From Pseudomonas nunensis (GTDB lineage Bacteria > Pseudomonadota > Gammaproteobacteria > Pseudomonadales > Pseudomonadaceae): 64,000 nt of DNA. The notes under the pieces were generated by a model that did no database searches, had not been told where the DNA came from, and worked only from the letters and a program-made list of their open reading frames with translations. The stretch covers positions 1,862,501 through 1,926,500 of the forward strand of contig NZ_CP101125.1 in NCBI RefSeq assembly GCF_024296925.1, given 5' to 3'. This document shows, in pieces, positions 18,356-26,885 of this stretch (position 1 is its first letter; each line of letters opens with the position of its first letter). A program made the position numbers and the translations under genes.

Positions 18356-18443
18356 AGGCGTGCAGGCGAGGCGTTGGTAATGACGGTTCGGGAGAATTGC
18401 TATACATTTTTCCGCCCGCCCCTCTGCATGGTGAAACCGCTTC

Positions 18444-19946
18444 ATGTCCCTGATGCTCGAACGTCTCGTCGCTGGCACTCCGATCCCTTTCGCTGGTAAC
18501 CGCGTCACTGTGGTCAGCCCCGAACTGGCGGCGCGTTTTCAGCCCGGGGACCATTTATTGGTGGAGCAGGTCAGCGGCGAGTTGTTGTTGATTCCGGTGG
18601 TGGATCAGCAAGCGGCAGCCGTGGCGATCGAGCGCGCGCAAGCGGCGTTCACTGCGATGTCGGCGGTGTCGGATGAGGCGATCAGCGAGTTCTTCGACGT
18701 ATTCGCCCAGCGTCTGGAAACCGCCGAAACCTGGGCCTTGATCGAGGCCGCGAACCTTGCCGACATCGAGCGCGCCAAGGCCCGTGGGCGTTCCACCACG
18801 CGGTTGCTGGCCGATGAACGCATGCGCCGCGACATGATCGCCGGCCTGCGAGCCTGGCGTGATGCGCCAGCCACTCGCGGCAAAGTGATCAGTTGCGTCG
18901 AGCATGACGGCTGGAAAGTCGAGCAAGTGGTGTCGCCGCTGGGCATCGTCGCTTTTGTCTTCGAGGGCCGGCCGAATGTGTTTGCCGACGCCGCTGGCGT
19001 TCTGCGCACTGGCAACACCGCCGTGTTGCGGATTGGTAGCGATGCGTTGGGCACCGCGCAAGCCATTGTCGAGCACGCCTTGAATCCGGCGCTGGCCGAT
19101 GCCGGGTTGCCGAACGGCGCGGTGTCGCTGGTAGAGAGCGTCAATCACGCCGCTGGTTGGGCGATGTTCGCTGATCGGCGTCTGTCGCTGGCCGTGGCCC
19201 GGGGTTCGGGTCGTGCAGTCAGTCAATTGGGCAGCATCGCGCAACAGGCCGGCACCGCCGTCAGCCTGCACGGCACCGGCGGTGCCTGGTTGATCGCTGA
19301 TAAAGACGCCGACGCCACGCGATTTGCCGCCGTGGTGCGCAATTCCCTGGACCGCAAAGTCTGCAACACCTTGAACGTCTGCCTGATCCAGCGCGACCGA
19401 GCCGCTGAACTGGTGCCACTGTTTCTCGAGGCCTTGCAACAGGCCGGTACCGCACGGGGCCAGGGCTGCAAATTGCACATTGTCGAAGGCAGCGAATCGT
19501 ACTTGCCGAGCGAGTGGCAGGGCGCCACGGTCGAGGTCTATCGCGCCGAAGGCTACGTCACCGAAGCCTTGGCCGAACCGCTGGCGCAAGCTCAATTGGG
19601 CCGCGAGTGGGAATGGGAAGAAACCCCGGAAGTCAGCCTGAAAATTGTCGACGACCTGGATCAGGCGATCGCGCTGTTCAATCGCTACAGCCCGCAGTTC
19701 ACCGTGTCGCTGATCAGCGAAGAAGCGCCAGCGCATGAACGTTTCTACAACGCGGTGAATGCGCCTTTTGTCGGCAACGGCATCACCCGTTGGGTCGACG
19801 GCCAGTACGCGCTGAACAAGCCGGAACTGGGCCTTTCGAACTGGGAAAGCGGTCGTCTGTTCGCCCGCAGCGCGATTCTGTCGGGCGACGGCGTGTTTAC
19901 CGTTCGCAGTCGCATGACCCAGGTCGATTTGTCGGTCAAACGCTGA
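18444..19946 (+). CDS. ProA-like aldehyde dehydrogenase family protein
   Basis: 500 residues. The core reads as a glutamate-5-semialdehyde dehydrogenase relative: VSPLGIVAFVFEGRPNVFAD, LRTGNTAVLRIGSDAL, catalytic Cys in RKVCNTLNVCLIQRD, and the C-terminal HERFYNAVNAPFVGNG and SNWESGRLFARSAILSGDG. True ProA proteins are about 420 residues. This one has some 60-80 extra N-terminal residues and divergent signature blocks, so I call it a ProA-like ALDH, not proA. It is next to glutaminase, whose product glutamate is the parent of the ProA substrate. No gamma-glutamyl kinase (proB) is nearby. A possible role is oxidation or reduction of a glutamate-derived semialdehyde. Confidence 0.75.
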   Translation: MSLMLERLVAGTPIPFAGNRVTVVSPELAARFQPGDHLLVEQVSGELLLIPVVDQQAAAVAIERAQAAFTAMSAVSDEAISEFFDVFAQRLETAETWALIEAANLADIERAKARGRSTTRLLADERMRRDMIAGLRAWRDAPATRGKVISCVEHDGWKVEQVVSPLGIVAFVFEGRPNVFADAAGVLRTGNTAVLRIGSDALGTAQAIVEHALNPALADAGLPNGAVSLVESVNHAAGWAMFADRRLSLAVARGSGRAVSQLGSIAQQAGTAVSLHGTGGAWLIADKDADATRFAAVVRNSLDRKVCNTLNVCLIQRDRAAELVPLFLEALQQAGTARGQGCKLHIVEGSESYLPSEWQGATVEVYRAEGYVTEALAEPLAQAQLGREWEWEETPEVSLKIVDDLDQAIALFNRYSPQFTVSLISEEAPAHERFYNAVNAPFVGNGITRWVDGQYALNKPELGLSNWESGRLFARSAILSGDGVFTVRSRMTQVDLSVKR

Positions 19947-20006
19947 GCCCTTGGGACCGCACTATACTTATCGGGTGTCTGTGTTTGTGTAATGGAGGTT
20001 TTCACC

Positions 20007-20297
20007 ATGAAACTTCATTCCTTTGAGCATTACTCCCATGGCCTGGCCATGGCCGCTCGCGACTCGTGGACCACCGCGAGGGTGAAGTCGGCCTTGACCC
20101 GGGCCGACCCCAACTTTGGCCTGCACATCCATGTCAAAACCCATGGCGGCGCGGTGGCGCTGAGCGGTATGGTCGATACCCATCGCCAATGTGACCAGGC
20201 GATTGAAGTGACCCGGTCGGTCCAGGGTGTCGTCGATGTCGAGGCCAGTGCCTTGCGCACCCATGTGTTCAAGCCCGGTCACTTTGACGACCAATGA
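20007..20297 (+). CDS. BON-domain protein
   Basis: 96 residues with the ATG at 20007 after GGAGG (19994-19998). The central part, ARVKSALTRADPNFGLHIHVKTHGGAVALSGMVDTHRQCDQAIEVTRSVQGVVDVEASAL, is one BON domain (GGxVxLSGxV, VxGVxxV). No signal peptide is seen, which is unusual because most BON proteins (OsmY-like) are periplasmic. A TATACT-type -10 box lies about 25 bp upstream of the ribosome site (19962-19967). It probably associates with membranes or phospholipids. Confidence 0.75.
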   Translation: MKLHSFEHYSHGLAMAARDSWTTARVKSALTRADPNFGLHIHVKTHGGAVALSGMVDTHRQCDQAIEVTRSVQGVVDVEASALRTHVFKPGHFDDQ

Positions 20298-20305
20298 TCT
20301 GGCGA

Positions 20306-21202
20306 TCAGCGAGAAAACTTTCGCGCCCCGGCCACACACAGGATCACCGCAACGGTGACCCCCAGCATCCCCAAGCTGACCTGCTCATGCAGCAGGGTGG
20401 CCGCCAGCGCCAGGCCAAAGAACGGTTGCAGCAACTGAAGCTGGCCCACGGCGGCAATCCCGCCCTGGGCCAGTCCGCGATACCAGAACACAAAACCGAT
20501 CAGCATGCTGAACAGCGACACATACGCCAGGCTCAGCCAGGCTGGCGTGCTGACGGTCGAAAATGAAGCGGGCAACCGATACCAGGTCAGCCCCGCCATT
20601 ACCGGCAGCGACACCAGCAGCGCCCAGCAAATCACCTGCCAGCCCCCCAGCGTCCGGGACAGTTTCGCGCCTTCGGCATAACCCAGCCCGCACACCACCA
20701 CCGCCAGCAGCATCAGCAGATCACCGGTGGGCGAGGCGGTAAGTCCCTGTGAAACGGCAAATCCAATCACCAGCAAACTGCCGAGAATCGAGAACAGCCA
20801 GAACGCCGGTTTCGGCCGCTCGCCACCGCGCAATACGCCGAACACGGCGGTCGCCAGCGGCAGTAGACCGATGAAGACAATCGAGTGCGCGGACGTCACG
20901 TATTGCAAGGCCAATGCGGTCAACAACGGGAACCCGACAACCACGCCCAGCGCGACAACGATCAGCGGTACAAGCTGATGCCGGGCAGGGCGTTTTTCCT
21001 TGAACAGCCATAGCAGGCACAGCGCGAGAATCCCGGCGATGGTCGCGCGGGCCACGGTCAGGAACACCGGGTCGAATTCGAGCACCGCCACCCGTGTGGC
21101 GGGCAACGAGCCACTGAAAATCACCACGCCGATCAGTCCATTGATCCAGCCACGGGTGCTGTTTTCCAGCGACGGGTTATTCAGCTTCGAGGTACGTTCC
21201 AT
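20306..21202 (-). CDS. EamA-family (DMT) transporter
   Basis: 298 residues with ten membrane helices in two EamA repeats (first repeat from GWINGLIGVVIFSGSLPATR, second from GDLLMLLAVVVCGLGYAEGAK). Proteins of this family export metabolites such as amino acids or their derivatives. I start at the ATG at 21202 (MERTSKL); the open frame upstream runs through the divergent gene. It is divergent from a MocR-type regulator with an 88-bp intergenic region containing a perfect 6-bp-arm palindrome, so regulation by that MocR protein is likely. Confidence 0.85.
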   Translation of the reverse strand: MERTSKLNNPSLENSTRGWINGLIGVVIFSGSLPATRVAVLEFDPVFLTVARATIAGILALCLLWLFKEKRPARHQLVPLIVVALGVVVGFPLLTALALQYVTSAHSIVFIGLLPLATAVFGVLRGGERPKPAFWLFSILGSLLVIGFAVSQGLTASPTGDLLMLLAVVVCGLGYAEGAKLSRTLGGWQVICWALLVSLPVMAGLTWYRLPASFSTVSTPAWLSLAYVSLFSMLIGFVFWYRGLAQGGIAAVGQLQLLQPFFGLALAATLLHEQVSLGMLGVTVAVILCVAGARKFSR

Positions 21203-21256
21203 GGCGGGTCTCGTCGGGTCGGGTTGCTTTAATCGCATGCTATGACCGAAGATCAA

Positions 21257-21274
21257 GACAATCAAAAAATTGTC
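21257..21274. promoter_or_regulatory. GACAAT-N6-ATTGTC palindrome, likely MocR operator
   Basis: A perfect inverted repeat (GACAAT, CAAAAA, ATTGTC) lies between the divergent EamA and MocR genes, 17 bp before the MocR ATG at 21291. GntR-type HTH domains bind such short-arm palindromes. Confidence 0.55.
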
Positions 21275-21290
21275 ATGGATACATTTGCCG

Positions 21291-22622
21291 ATGCCGCGCT
21301 CCCGGTACAAGTCGTTGGTCGATAGCTTTGCCGCCGATATCCGTTCAGGCCGATTGCCGCCCGGTACGCGTTTGCCGACGCATCGGCAGTTGGCGACCAC
21401 GGAAGGTCTGGCGCTGGTCACGGCCAGTCGGGTGTATGCCGAGCTGGAAGCCATGGGCCTGGTCAGTGGCGAAACCGGGCGCGGCACTTTTGTCCGCGAG
21501 ACTTCGCTGCCGCCCAGCCTGGGCGTGCACCAACCCAGTGTGGTCGCGGGGATGCGCGATCTGAATTTCAACTATCCGGCGTTGCCGGGGCAGGCCGATC
21601 TGTTGCGCATGGCCTTGCGTCAGTTGGCGTTGTCCGGGGATCTGGAATCCCATTTGCGCTATCAGCCCCACGCCGGACGCCTGCACGAGCGGGCTTCGGT
21701 GGCGCGGCATTTGCTGACACGCGGGCTGACCGTCGCGGCGGAACAAGTGGTGATTGTCAGCGGCGCCCAGCACGGTTTGGCGGTGACAATGATGGCGCTG
21801 CTGCAACCGGGCGATGTGATCGCTGCCGATGCGTTGACCTATCCGGGGTTCAAGGTGTTGGCCGAGACGCTACACCTTGAAGTGGTGCCGATTCCCGTGA
21901 CGGAGACCGGGCCTGATCTTCAGGCGCTGGAAAAACTCTGCCGAAGTCGTTCGGTGCGCGCCGTCTACAGCATGCCGACCCTGCATAACCCGTTGGGCTG
22001 GGTAATGGCCGCCGATCAGCGCGAGCAACTGGTATCGATTGCGCGAAAACATGATTTGTTGATCATCGAGGACGCGGCCTACGCCTTCCTGGCAGAAGCG
22101 CCGCCGCCACCGCTGGCTGAATGGGCGCCGGAAAGGACGGTGTACGTTTCCGGATTATCCAAGAGCATCGCCACTGGATTACGCGTTGGTTTTGTTGCCG
22201 CGCCCTTGTCGATGGTGCCGGCGCTGGAGCGCACGATCAGGGCCACCACCTGGAACACCCCCGGCGTGATGACAGCCATCGCCACCGCCTGGCTCGACGA
22301 TGGCACCGTTACGCTGCTGGAAGCGCAAAAACGCGCGGATGCCCAGGCCCGGCAGGCAGTGGTCGACGAGGTGTTGGCGGGCTTGCACTACGTGCGTCAT
22401 CCCTCGTCCTACTTTGTCTGGCTGCCCTTGTCGGAAGAGGCCCGGGCGGATCAGATTGCCGTGGCGTTGCTACATGAGCAGGTGTCGGTGTCGACCGCCG
22501 AGCCGTTTGCCACCTCGGTCCATGTCCCCCATGCGATCCGGTTGGCGCTGGGCTCGGTGGACATGGACGCGCTGCGCCAGGCGTTGAGGACAGTGAAGCA
22601 GGTGGTCGGGGCTTACTTTTAG
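21291..22622 (+). CDS. MocR-type (GntR-aminotransferase) transcriptional regulator
   Basis: 443 residues. The N-terminal GntR winged HTH spans about 1-70 (YKSLVDSFAADIRSGRLPPGTRLPTHRQLATTEGLALVTASRVYAELEAMG). The class-I aminotransferase domain has the PLP lysine in YVSGLSKSIATGLRVGF and the Asp of LIIEDAAYAFL. MocR proteins use PLP as a ligand or cofactor to sense amines or amino acids. I choose ATG 21291 over an upstream TTG at 21270 because the TTG falls inside the palindrome. The probable target is the divergent EamA exporter. Confidence 0.88.
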   Translation: MPRSRYKSLVDSFAADIRSGRLPPGTRLPTHRQLATTEGLALVTASRVYAELEAMGLVSGETGRGTFVRETSLPPSLGVHQPSVVAGMRDLNFNYPALPGQADLLRMALRQLALSGDLESHLRYQPHAGRLHERASVARHLLTRGLTVAAEQVVIVSGAQHGLAVTMMALLQPGDVIAADALTYPGFKVLAETLHLEVVPIPVTETGPDLQALEKLCRSRSVRAVYSMPTLHNPLGWVMAADQREQLVSIARKHDLLIIEDAAYAFLAEAPPPPLAEWAPERTVYVSGLSKSIATGLRVGFVAAPLSMVPALERTIRATTWNTPGVMTAIATAWLDDGTVTLLEAQKRADAQARQAVVDEVLAGLHYVRHPSSYFVWLPLSEEARADQIAVALLHEQVSVSTAEPFATSVHVPHAIRLALGSVDMDALRQALRTVKQVVGAYF

Positions 22623-22625
22623 CTG

Positions 22626-23285
22626 TCAGGCGACTTGCGCAGCCTTGGCATATACCGCGCAGGTAGTCGGGTGCTCGACCAGTGACACGAAGCTGCGGCT
22701 GTCCGCATCCAGCGCATCGATCGAACCGGTCTCGATGTCGTACACCCAGCCGTGCAGGTTCAACTGACCTTTTTCCTGGGCCAGACGCACGCTTGGGTGA
22801 GTCTGGATATTCGCCAATTGTGCGATCACGTTCTCGCGCACCATCGAACTGACCTTGGCCGCTTCACTGGCGTGAGGCCGGGATTCGTTGATCACCTTGG
22901 CCGACTCGGCGTGTTGCAACCAGCCGCTGACGGCGGGCAGGTGATCCATGCATTTGCACTTGGCCACGGCGGTCATCGCGCCGCAGTCGGAATGGCCGCA
23001 GATCACGATGTCGGTGACGCCCAACACGGCGACCGCATATTCGACCGTGGCCGAAACACCACCCGGATGCGGGCTGTAGGATGGCACGATATTGCCGGCG
23101 TTACGGATCACAAACAGTTCACCGGGCTCTTGCTGGGTCAGCAATTCCGGCACGACGCGGCTGTCGGAACAGGTGATGAACAACGTGCCGGGGTGCTGGG
23201 TGGTGGCCAGGTGTTTGAACAGGTCGGTACGTTGCGGGAAGGCTTCTTTCTGGAACTTCAAAAAACCGTCGATGAGCGCTTTCAT
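22626..23285 (-). CDS. cynT: Beta-class carbonic anhydrase of the cyanate operon
   Basis: 219 residues, interconverting CO2 and bicarbonate. The zinc site is complete: Cys39-x-Asp41-x-Arg43 in [12 protein letters not shown], and His98 and Cys101 in [10 protein letters not shown], the same numbering as in E. coli CynT. In cyanate degradation bicarbonate is a co-substrate and CO2 the product, so the enzyme replenishes bicarbonate. It is last in the cynS-DUF2790-cynT unit, all on the minus strand. Confidence 0.93.
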   Translation of the reverse strand: MKALIDGFLKFQKEAFPQRTDLFKHLATTQHPGTLFITCSDSRVVPELLTQQEPGELFVIRNAGNIVPSYSPHPGGVSATVEYAVAVLGVTDIVICGHSDCGAMTAVAKCKCMDHLPAVSGWLQHAESAKVINESRPHASEAAKVSSMVRENVIAQLANIQTHPSVRLAQEKGQLNLHGWVYDIETGSIDALDADSRSFVSLVEHPTTCAVYAKAAQVA

Positions 23286-23319
23286 GGTTGCTTCCTCATA
23301 AGTGATGAACGGTGGCGGC

Positions 23320-23556
23320 TCAGTTCGAGCAACCGGTACCGAATTCGCTGTACTGCAAAATGTGCGTTACGCCTTTGGAGTCGAGGTAGGTCATCTCCAC
23401 CGGCGCCGGACCGCAGACATCGGCGACCGGGGTGATATTCACGACCTGAGCAATGTCCAGATCCATGCCGTAGTGGTAGGCAACGGCGCGGTCCTGGGCT
23501 TGAGCCTGGGTTGCCAAACCGGCGATCAGCGACAGTGCGAGCAGAATTTTTTGCAT
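23320..23556 (-). CDS. DUF2790 secreted small protein
   Basis: 78 residues with a clean signal peptide ([22 protein letters not shown]). The mature part, [36 protein letters not shown], ends [12 protein letters not shown] and is the DUF2790 pattern frequent in Pseudomonas, with two cysteines likely disulfide-bonded. It lies between cynS (77 bp) and cynT (35 bp) in the same direction, so it is probably co-expressed with the cyanate genes. A periplasmic partner in a cytosolic pathway is unexplained. Confidence 0.82.
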   Translation of the reverse strand: MQKILLALSLIAGLATQAQAQDRAVAYHYGMDLDIAQVVNITPVADVCGPAPVEMTYLDSKGVTHILQYSEFGTGCSN

Positions 23557-23632
23557 GGGGCGTCCTCCAGTCGAAAGTGGTGACCTGTGGAATTTGGGGG
23601 GAGGCCCACCGGTTAAGCGGGCCTGTCCTGGT

Positions 23633-24100
23633 TTAGAAAGGACGCAGTGGCAGGAACTTGCCGTCCAGGGTGATCACGGCGCGGGAGCCGCCTTCCGGGT
23701 CTTCGACTTTCTTTATGTCCAGCTTGAAGTTGATCGCGCTGATGATGCCGTCGCCAAATTGCTCATGAACCAGGGCTTTGAGCGTGGTGCCGTAGATCTG
23801 GATCATTTCGTGGAAGCGGTAGATGGTCGGGTCGGTCGGCACACCGGCCAGGCTGCCGCGCAGCGGGATGATTTGCAGACGGGCGATGCTGTCGGCGTCC
23901 AGTTCCAGCTTGTCGCCAACCACTTTGGCGGCGGCTTCCGGCAGCGGATGCTGGCCGAGCAGGGCGGCGGTGACGTAGGCCAGGCTCAGGCCGGTGCCGT
24001 CGCTCAGGTCCTGCCAGGACAGGTTTTTGCGCGCCTTGGCATCGAGAATCGAAGTGGTCAGGGCCAGACTCTGATCGTTGTAAGCGTGGGACTGTTGCAT
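23633..24100 (-). CDS. cynS: Cyanate hydratase (cyanase)
   Basis: 155 residues, full length for the decameric cyanase that converts cyanate plus bicarbonate to ammonia and CO2. The catalytic residues are present one position earlier than in E. coli: Arg95 and Glu98 in [20 protein letters not shown], and Ser121 in [11 protein letters not shown]. The N-terminal HTH-like dimerisation domain ([25 protein letters not shown]) is intact. First gene of the operon and divergent from cynR; the promoter is in the 124-bp gap. Confidence 0.96.
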   Translation of the reverse strand: MQQSHAYNDQSLALTTSILDAKARKNLSWQDLSDGTGLSLAYVTAALLGQHPLPEAAAKVVGDKLELDADSIARLQIIPLRGSLAGVPTDPTIYRFHEMIQIYGTTLKALVHEQFGDGIISAINFKLDIKKVEDPEGGSRAVITLDGKFLPLRPF

Positions 24101-24196
24101 GGTGTGACTCCTTTATCGGGTTGGGTTGTTGCTGTGTGTGGAGCAATCTTCTGCCGATTGATCCATAGCGTCCAAGACCGATATACAATGCCGAGC

Positions 24197-24211
24197 ATAA
24201 GCACAGCCTAT
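24197..24211. promoter_or_regulatory. LysR-type (T-N11-A) box near the cynR start
   Basis: ATAAGCACAGCCTAT is an imperfect dyad of the T-N11-A class that LysR proteins bind. It lies 13 bp before the cynR ATG and about 100 bp from cynS, a suitable place for autoregulation. A second activation site nearer cynS is likely but not clear to me. Confidence 0.45.
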
Positions 24212-24224
24212 AGATGGTGTTCCG

Positions 24225-25106
24225 ATGCTGCTCCGACATCTGCGTTACCTGATCGCGGTCGCCGACCACGGCGGCTTCACCCGCGCCGCCGAAGCGCTGC
24301 ACGTCTCCCAACCGACCCTGTCCCAGCAGATCCGGCAACTGGAGGAAACACTCGGCGTGAGCCTGTTCGACCGCACCTCGCGCACGGTCAAGCCCACCGA
24401 TGCCGGCGAGGCCTACATCGAGTGCGCCCGTCGGGTATTGGTGGAACTGGAGGCGGGCAAGCGTGCGTTGCACGACGTGAAGGACTTGTCTCGCGGCACC
24501 TTGCGCCTGGCCATGACACCGACGTTCATGGCGTATCTGGTGGGGCCGCTGGTGCGTGATTACGTGGCGCGCTTCCCGAACATCCACCTGGAGATTTTCG
24601 AGTTGTCCATGGACGACATCGAGGCCGGGCTGGCGGACGACTCACTGGACATCGCTATCGCTTTCACGCCGGTGAGAAACCCTGAGATCGAGTGCATCCC
24701 GGCGTTCGTCGAGACGCTCGGGGTGATGGTCGGGCGTGATCATCCGCTGTACGAAAGCCAGGCCACGCTGGCGCCGAGCGAAGTGGCGCAATTGGAGTTC
24801 GCATTGCTGGCGCCGGAGTTCATTACCCGGTCGTCCATTGACGAATATTTCCGCCAGCAAGGCATCACGCCCAAAGTGGTGATCGAGGTGAACTCGGTGA
24901 GCACGCTGCTGGAGGTAATTCGGCATACGGCGGTCGCGACGATTTTGCCGGAGGCGATTGCGACGCAGGATCGCGCGTTGCGCAAGATTGCGGTGACGGG
25001 GGAGGCGCCGCAGCGCGGTGCGGCGTTGTTGCGACGCAAGAATAACTACCACAGCGCGGCGGCGTTGGCGTTTGTGGAGTTGGTGTTGGGCAGCGATTTG
25101 TCTTAG
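24225..25106 (+). CDS. cynR: LysR-type regulator of the cyanate operon
   Basis: 293 residues. The HTH is LRYLIAVADHGGFTRAAEALHVSQPTLSQQIRQLEETLGVSLFDR. The effector domain starts at about residue 90 (GTLRLAMTPTFMAYLVGPLV). The divergent position to cynS and the CynR-like HTH make it the cyanate-responsive activator by context. It is followed by a REP pair and a strong bidirectional terminator. Confidence 0.9.
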   Translation: MLLRHLRYLIAVADHGGFTRAAEALHVSQPTLSQQIRQLEETLGVSLFDRTSRTVKPTDAGEAYIECARRVLVELEAGKRALHDVKDLSRGTLRLAMTPTFMAYLVGPLVRDYVARFPNIHLEIFELSMDDIEAGLADDSLDIAIAFTPVRNPEIECIPAFVETLGVMVGRDHPLYESQATLAPSEVAQLEFALLAPEFITRSSIDEYFRQQGITPKVVIEVNSVSTLLEVIRHTAVATILPEAIATQDRALRKIAVTGEAPQRGAALLRRKNNYHSAAALAFVELVLGSDLS

Positions 25107-25121
25107 TCACCACAAGTCCCA

Positions 25122-25213
25122 TGTGGGAGCGGGCTTGCTCGCGAAGGCGGTGTGTCAGTCGACATAAATGCTGACTGGCACGACGCCTTCGCGAGCAAGC
25201 CCGCTCCCACAGG
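25122..25213. repeat. REP pair
   Basis: Inverted GTGGGAGCGGGCTTGCTCGC and GCGAGCAAGCCCGCTCCCAC copies; the spacer carries GTCGACATAAATGCTGAC, very similar to the spacer of the pair at 14318, so the two-unit element is copied as a block. Confidence 0.93.
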
Positions 25214-25254
25214 GATCTGGGGTGTCTATTTGTCTTATGTGAAAACCCGGGCAT

Positions 25255-25294
25255 AAAAAAAGGGCCTGCTCCTCATGGGAGCAGGCCCTTTTTT
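25255..25294. terminator. Strong bidirectional intrinsic terminator
   Basis: A run of A, the stem AAGGGCCTGCTCC, a TCAT loop, the complement GGGAGCAGGCCCTT and a run of T. With A on one side and T on the other it works in both directions and serves cynR and the convergent conserved gene ending at 25304. Confidence 0.93.
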
Positions 25295-25303
25295 CAATGG
25301 TGC

Positions 25304-25633
25304 TTAGTAGAACCGATCAATCACCCGAACTTCGTTCTGGTTCTGCATCGATGCCCACGCCTGTTTCAGAGTTTGCAGAACATTACCGATGAAGTCCTTG
25401 TCAGCGGCGGCTTTCTTGCCGACGTAACCCTGGCCGCGACGGTACATCTTCAGGCGGGCCAGCAGGTTCTGGTTGTTCTTGTCGAACTCTTCTTCGTGAG
25501 CATGCGGCGACAGGCAGTCCATGTGCACCTGGCCCGACTTGCTGATCCAGAGGATATGGCTGTCGTGGCTGTCTTTTTGCGCAGCGAACATACGAGCCAG
25601 TTCATCGATAGTGGTTTGATTGTTCAGATTCAT
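25304..25633 (-). CDS. Conserved hypothetical protein, about 109 residues
   Basis: Start at 25633 after AAGGGG; an in-frame ATG at 25651 is possible. The protein is soluble and polar with no signal peptide. The opening TTIDELARMFAAQKDSHDSHILWISKSGQVHMDCL and the later LLARLKMYRRGQGYVGKKAAADKDFIGNVLQTLKQAW suggest a compact alpha/beta fold. I do not recognise the family. The gene has its own promoter region and a strong terminator, so it is expressed alone. Its codon use is like that of its neighbours. Confidence 0.75.
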   Translation of the reverse strand: MNLNNQTTIDELARMFAAQKDSHDSHILWISKSGQVHMDCLSPHAHEEEFDKNNQNLLARLKMYRRGQGYVGKKAAADKDFIGNVLQTLKQAWASMQNQNEVRVIDRFY

Positions 25634-26127
25634 AGTAAGCCCCTTGACCATTTGGTGATCTTTCAAAGTTGATTCGCTAATACAGGTAGCCCATCGGTTA
25701 GTTGATCCCTGGCACCGAAACCAGGACGTCAGCGGTCAGCCGCCAAATTGACGGGGTCTCGCGTCTGCTGCATGTAGTCGTGTTGAATAACTGCTACGCA
25801 ATAGCGTCACAACGAAGAGAAGCGGCGAAAACCTGGAGGCCACTGCCGACGTTTTCAGGGTCGGCCACAAGCTTCATGAGAACATTTCGCCAGCGCTTCT
25901 CGTCTTTGTACTGGACGTTCGGGCCAGGTCAGCTTCTTCAATCTGCCTTGTGGGCAGCGTGTATCCGGGAAAAACAGCTCGGCGGTCAGACGAGCTTGCT
26001 CAAACATGTTGCCTGTACTCCCGATCGGGGAGACGTCTGCATCATGCAAGGGCAAATCGACGGCGTCAACGGTTATGTAGTGATTATTTTTAGTCACTAC
26101 ATATTGTCGGACAAAGTGCTTTTGGAA
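25634..26127. other. 494-bp region of unclear content
   Basis: No convincing gene. The long plus-strand frame is mostly the shadow of the GNAT gene. A minus-strand frame of 80 codons (25855-26097) starts with GTG inside a palindrome; it has no Shine-Dalgarno that I can see and matches nothing I know. The base composition is slightly less GC-rich than its neighbours. A 9-bp-arm palindrome lies at 26075-26102. Confidence 0.4.
26075..26102. promoter_or_regulatory. Perfect palindrome ATGTAGTGA / TCACTACAT
   Basis: Nine-base arms (26075-26083 and 26094-26102) around a 10-nt AT-rich spacer, placed just past the 3' end of the GNAT gene. It could be an operator or a terminator-like hairpin; there is no T run on the minus strand after it. 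Confidence 0.5.
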
Positions 26128-26646
26128 TTAGGAAGGGTCGCCCGGAGGGCTGTGGCGGGGGCTTGTGAAGCAATAGGACGTGCACGGATAGCCGTCCACC
26201 TCGAGTTGATGCGTTGTGAATTCTCTCAGGGTAAGAACCGGGATCACACGCGCCCAGAACCGCTGTGCAGGCTGGTTCGCATCGATGTGGAAAATTTGCC
26301 ACTGACCGGGCAATCGGCTCAAGAGGGCAGAGACGACAAACTTCGCGACACCTTGGCCACGAAAGCGTCGGCTGACAAAAAAGTAGCCGATGTTGTACTC
26401 GGCGCCGGCAACGTGGATGTCACCGTCGACGGTCACAAATCCGGCCAGTTCGCCATCGACCTTGATCAAGAACGGTCGCGTGGCCGGTTGCTGCCAGTAG
26501 CCCGGTTTAGGCTGGATGTTGAATAATCCCTGCTCGCCCAGTTTCAACGGCAACCATTCGCTGAAGTCGTACACGTAGAACTGCATCAGGTTTTCAATGG
26601 TTTCCAGCTCATCGCGATGGGCGGCATGCAATTCGATTCGAGACAT
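26128..26646 (-). CDS. GNAT-family N-acetyltransferase
   Basis: 172 residues. The acetyl-CoA-binding core is visible: GYFFVSRRFRGQGVAKFVVSALLSRLPG (motif A with R/Q-x-x-G-x-G/A near RFRGQGVA) preceded by the beta-4 strand EYNIGYFF. The N-terminus MSRIELHAAHRDELETIENLMQFYVYDFSEW is the pattern of small single-domain GNAT proteins annotated generically as predicted acetyltransferases. The last 15 residues are Pro/Ser-rich and may be a drift extension. The substrate is not inferable from context. Confidence 0.82.
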   Translation of the reverse strand: MSRIELHAAHRDELETIENLMQFYVYDFSEWLPLKLGEQGLFNIQPKPGYWQQPATRPFLIKVDGELAGFVTVDGDIHVAGAEYNIGYFFVSRRFRGQGVAKFVVSALLSRLPGQWQIFHIDANQPAQRFWARVIPVLTLREFTTHQLEVDGYPCTSYCFTSPRHSPPGDPS

Positions 26647-26677
26647 GGCGGGAGCGCTCTGGTAAGGCCTGATAGTT

Positions 26678-26881
26678 GTAGCAGCTGCCGAGGCACGAGG
26701 CTGCGTTCGGCTGCGAAGCAGTCGTGTAATCAGCCGACGCGGTGCTTGAGGAAGACCACGAGCTCAGGTTTTACGACTGCTTCGCAGCCGAACGCAGCCT
26801 CGTGCCTCGGCAGCTGCTACAGAACCGAACGCAGCCTCGTGCCTCGGCAGCTGCTACAGAGCCGGGCGCGGGCTGCTACAG
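26678..26881. repeat. Array of GTAGCAGCTGCCGAGGCACG-type hairpin repeats
   Basis: One copy in one orientation and two to three partly truncated copies in the other (GCAGCCTCGTGCCTCGGCAG), including the unit GCTGCGAAGCAGTCGT. The same family recurs at 46283-46534. Confidence 0.88.
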
Positions 26882-26885
26882 ATTC

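Noticed and set aside
18444..19946. Calling the dehydrogenase proA outright
   Set aside because: Too long, diverged signature blocks and no proB; a genuine proA is expected elsewhere.
25855..26097. 80-codon minus-strand frame starting with GTG
   Set aside because: It starts inside a palindrome, has no Shine-Dalgarno and no recognisable sequence; kept only as part of the gap description.
25702..26526. 274-codon plus-strand frame across a gap and the GNAT gene
   Set aside because: Its second half is the complement of a GNAT gene with acetyl-CoA motifs, and its first half has no domain or ribosome site.
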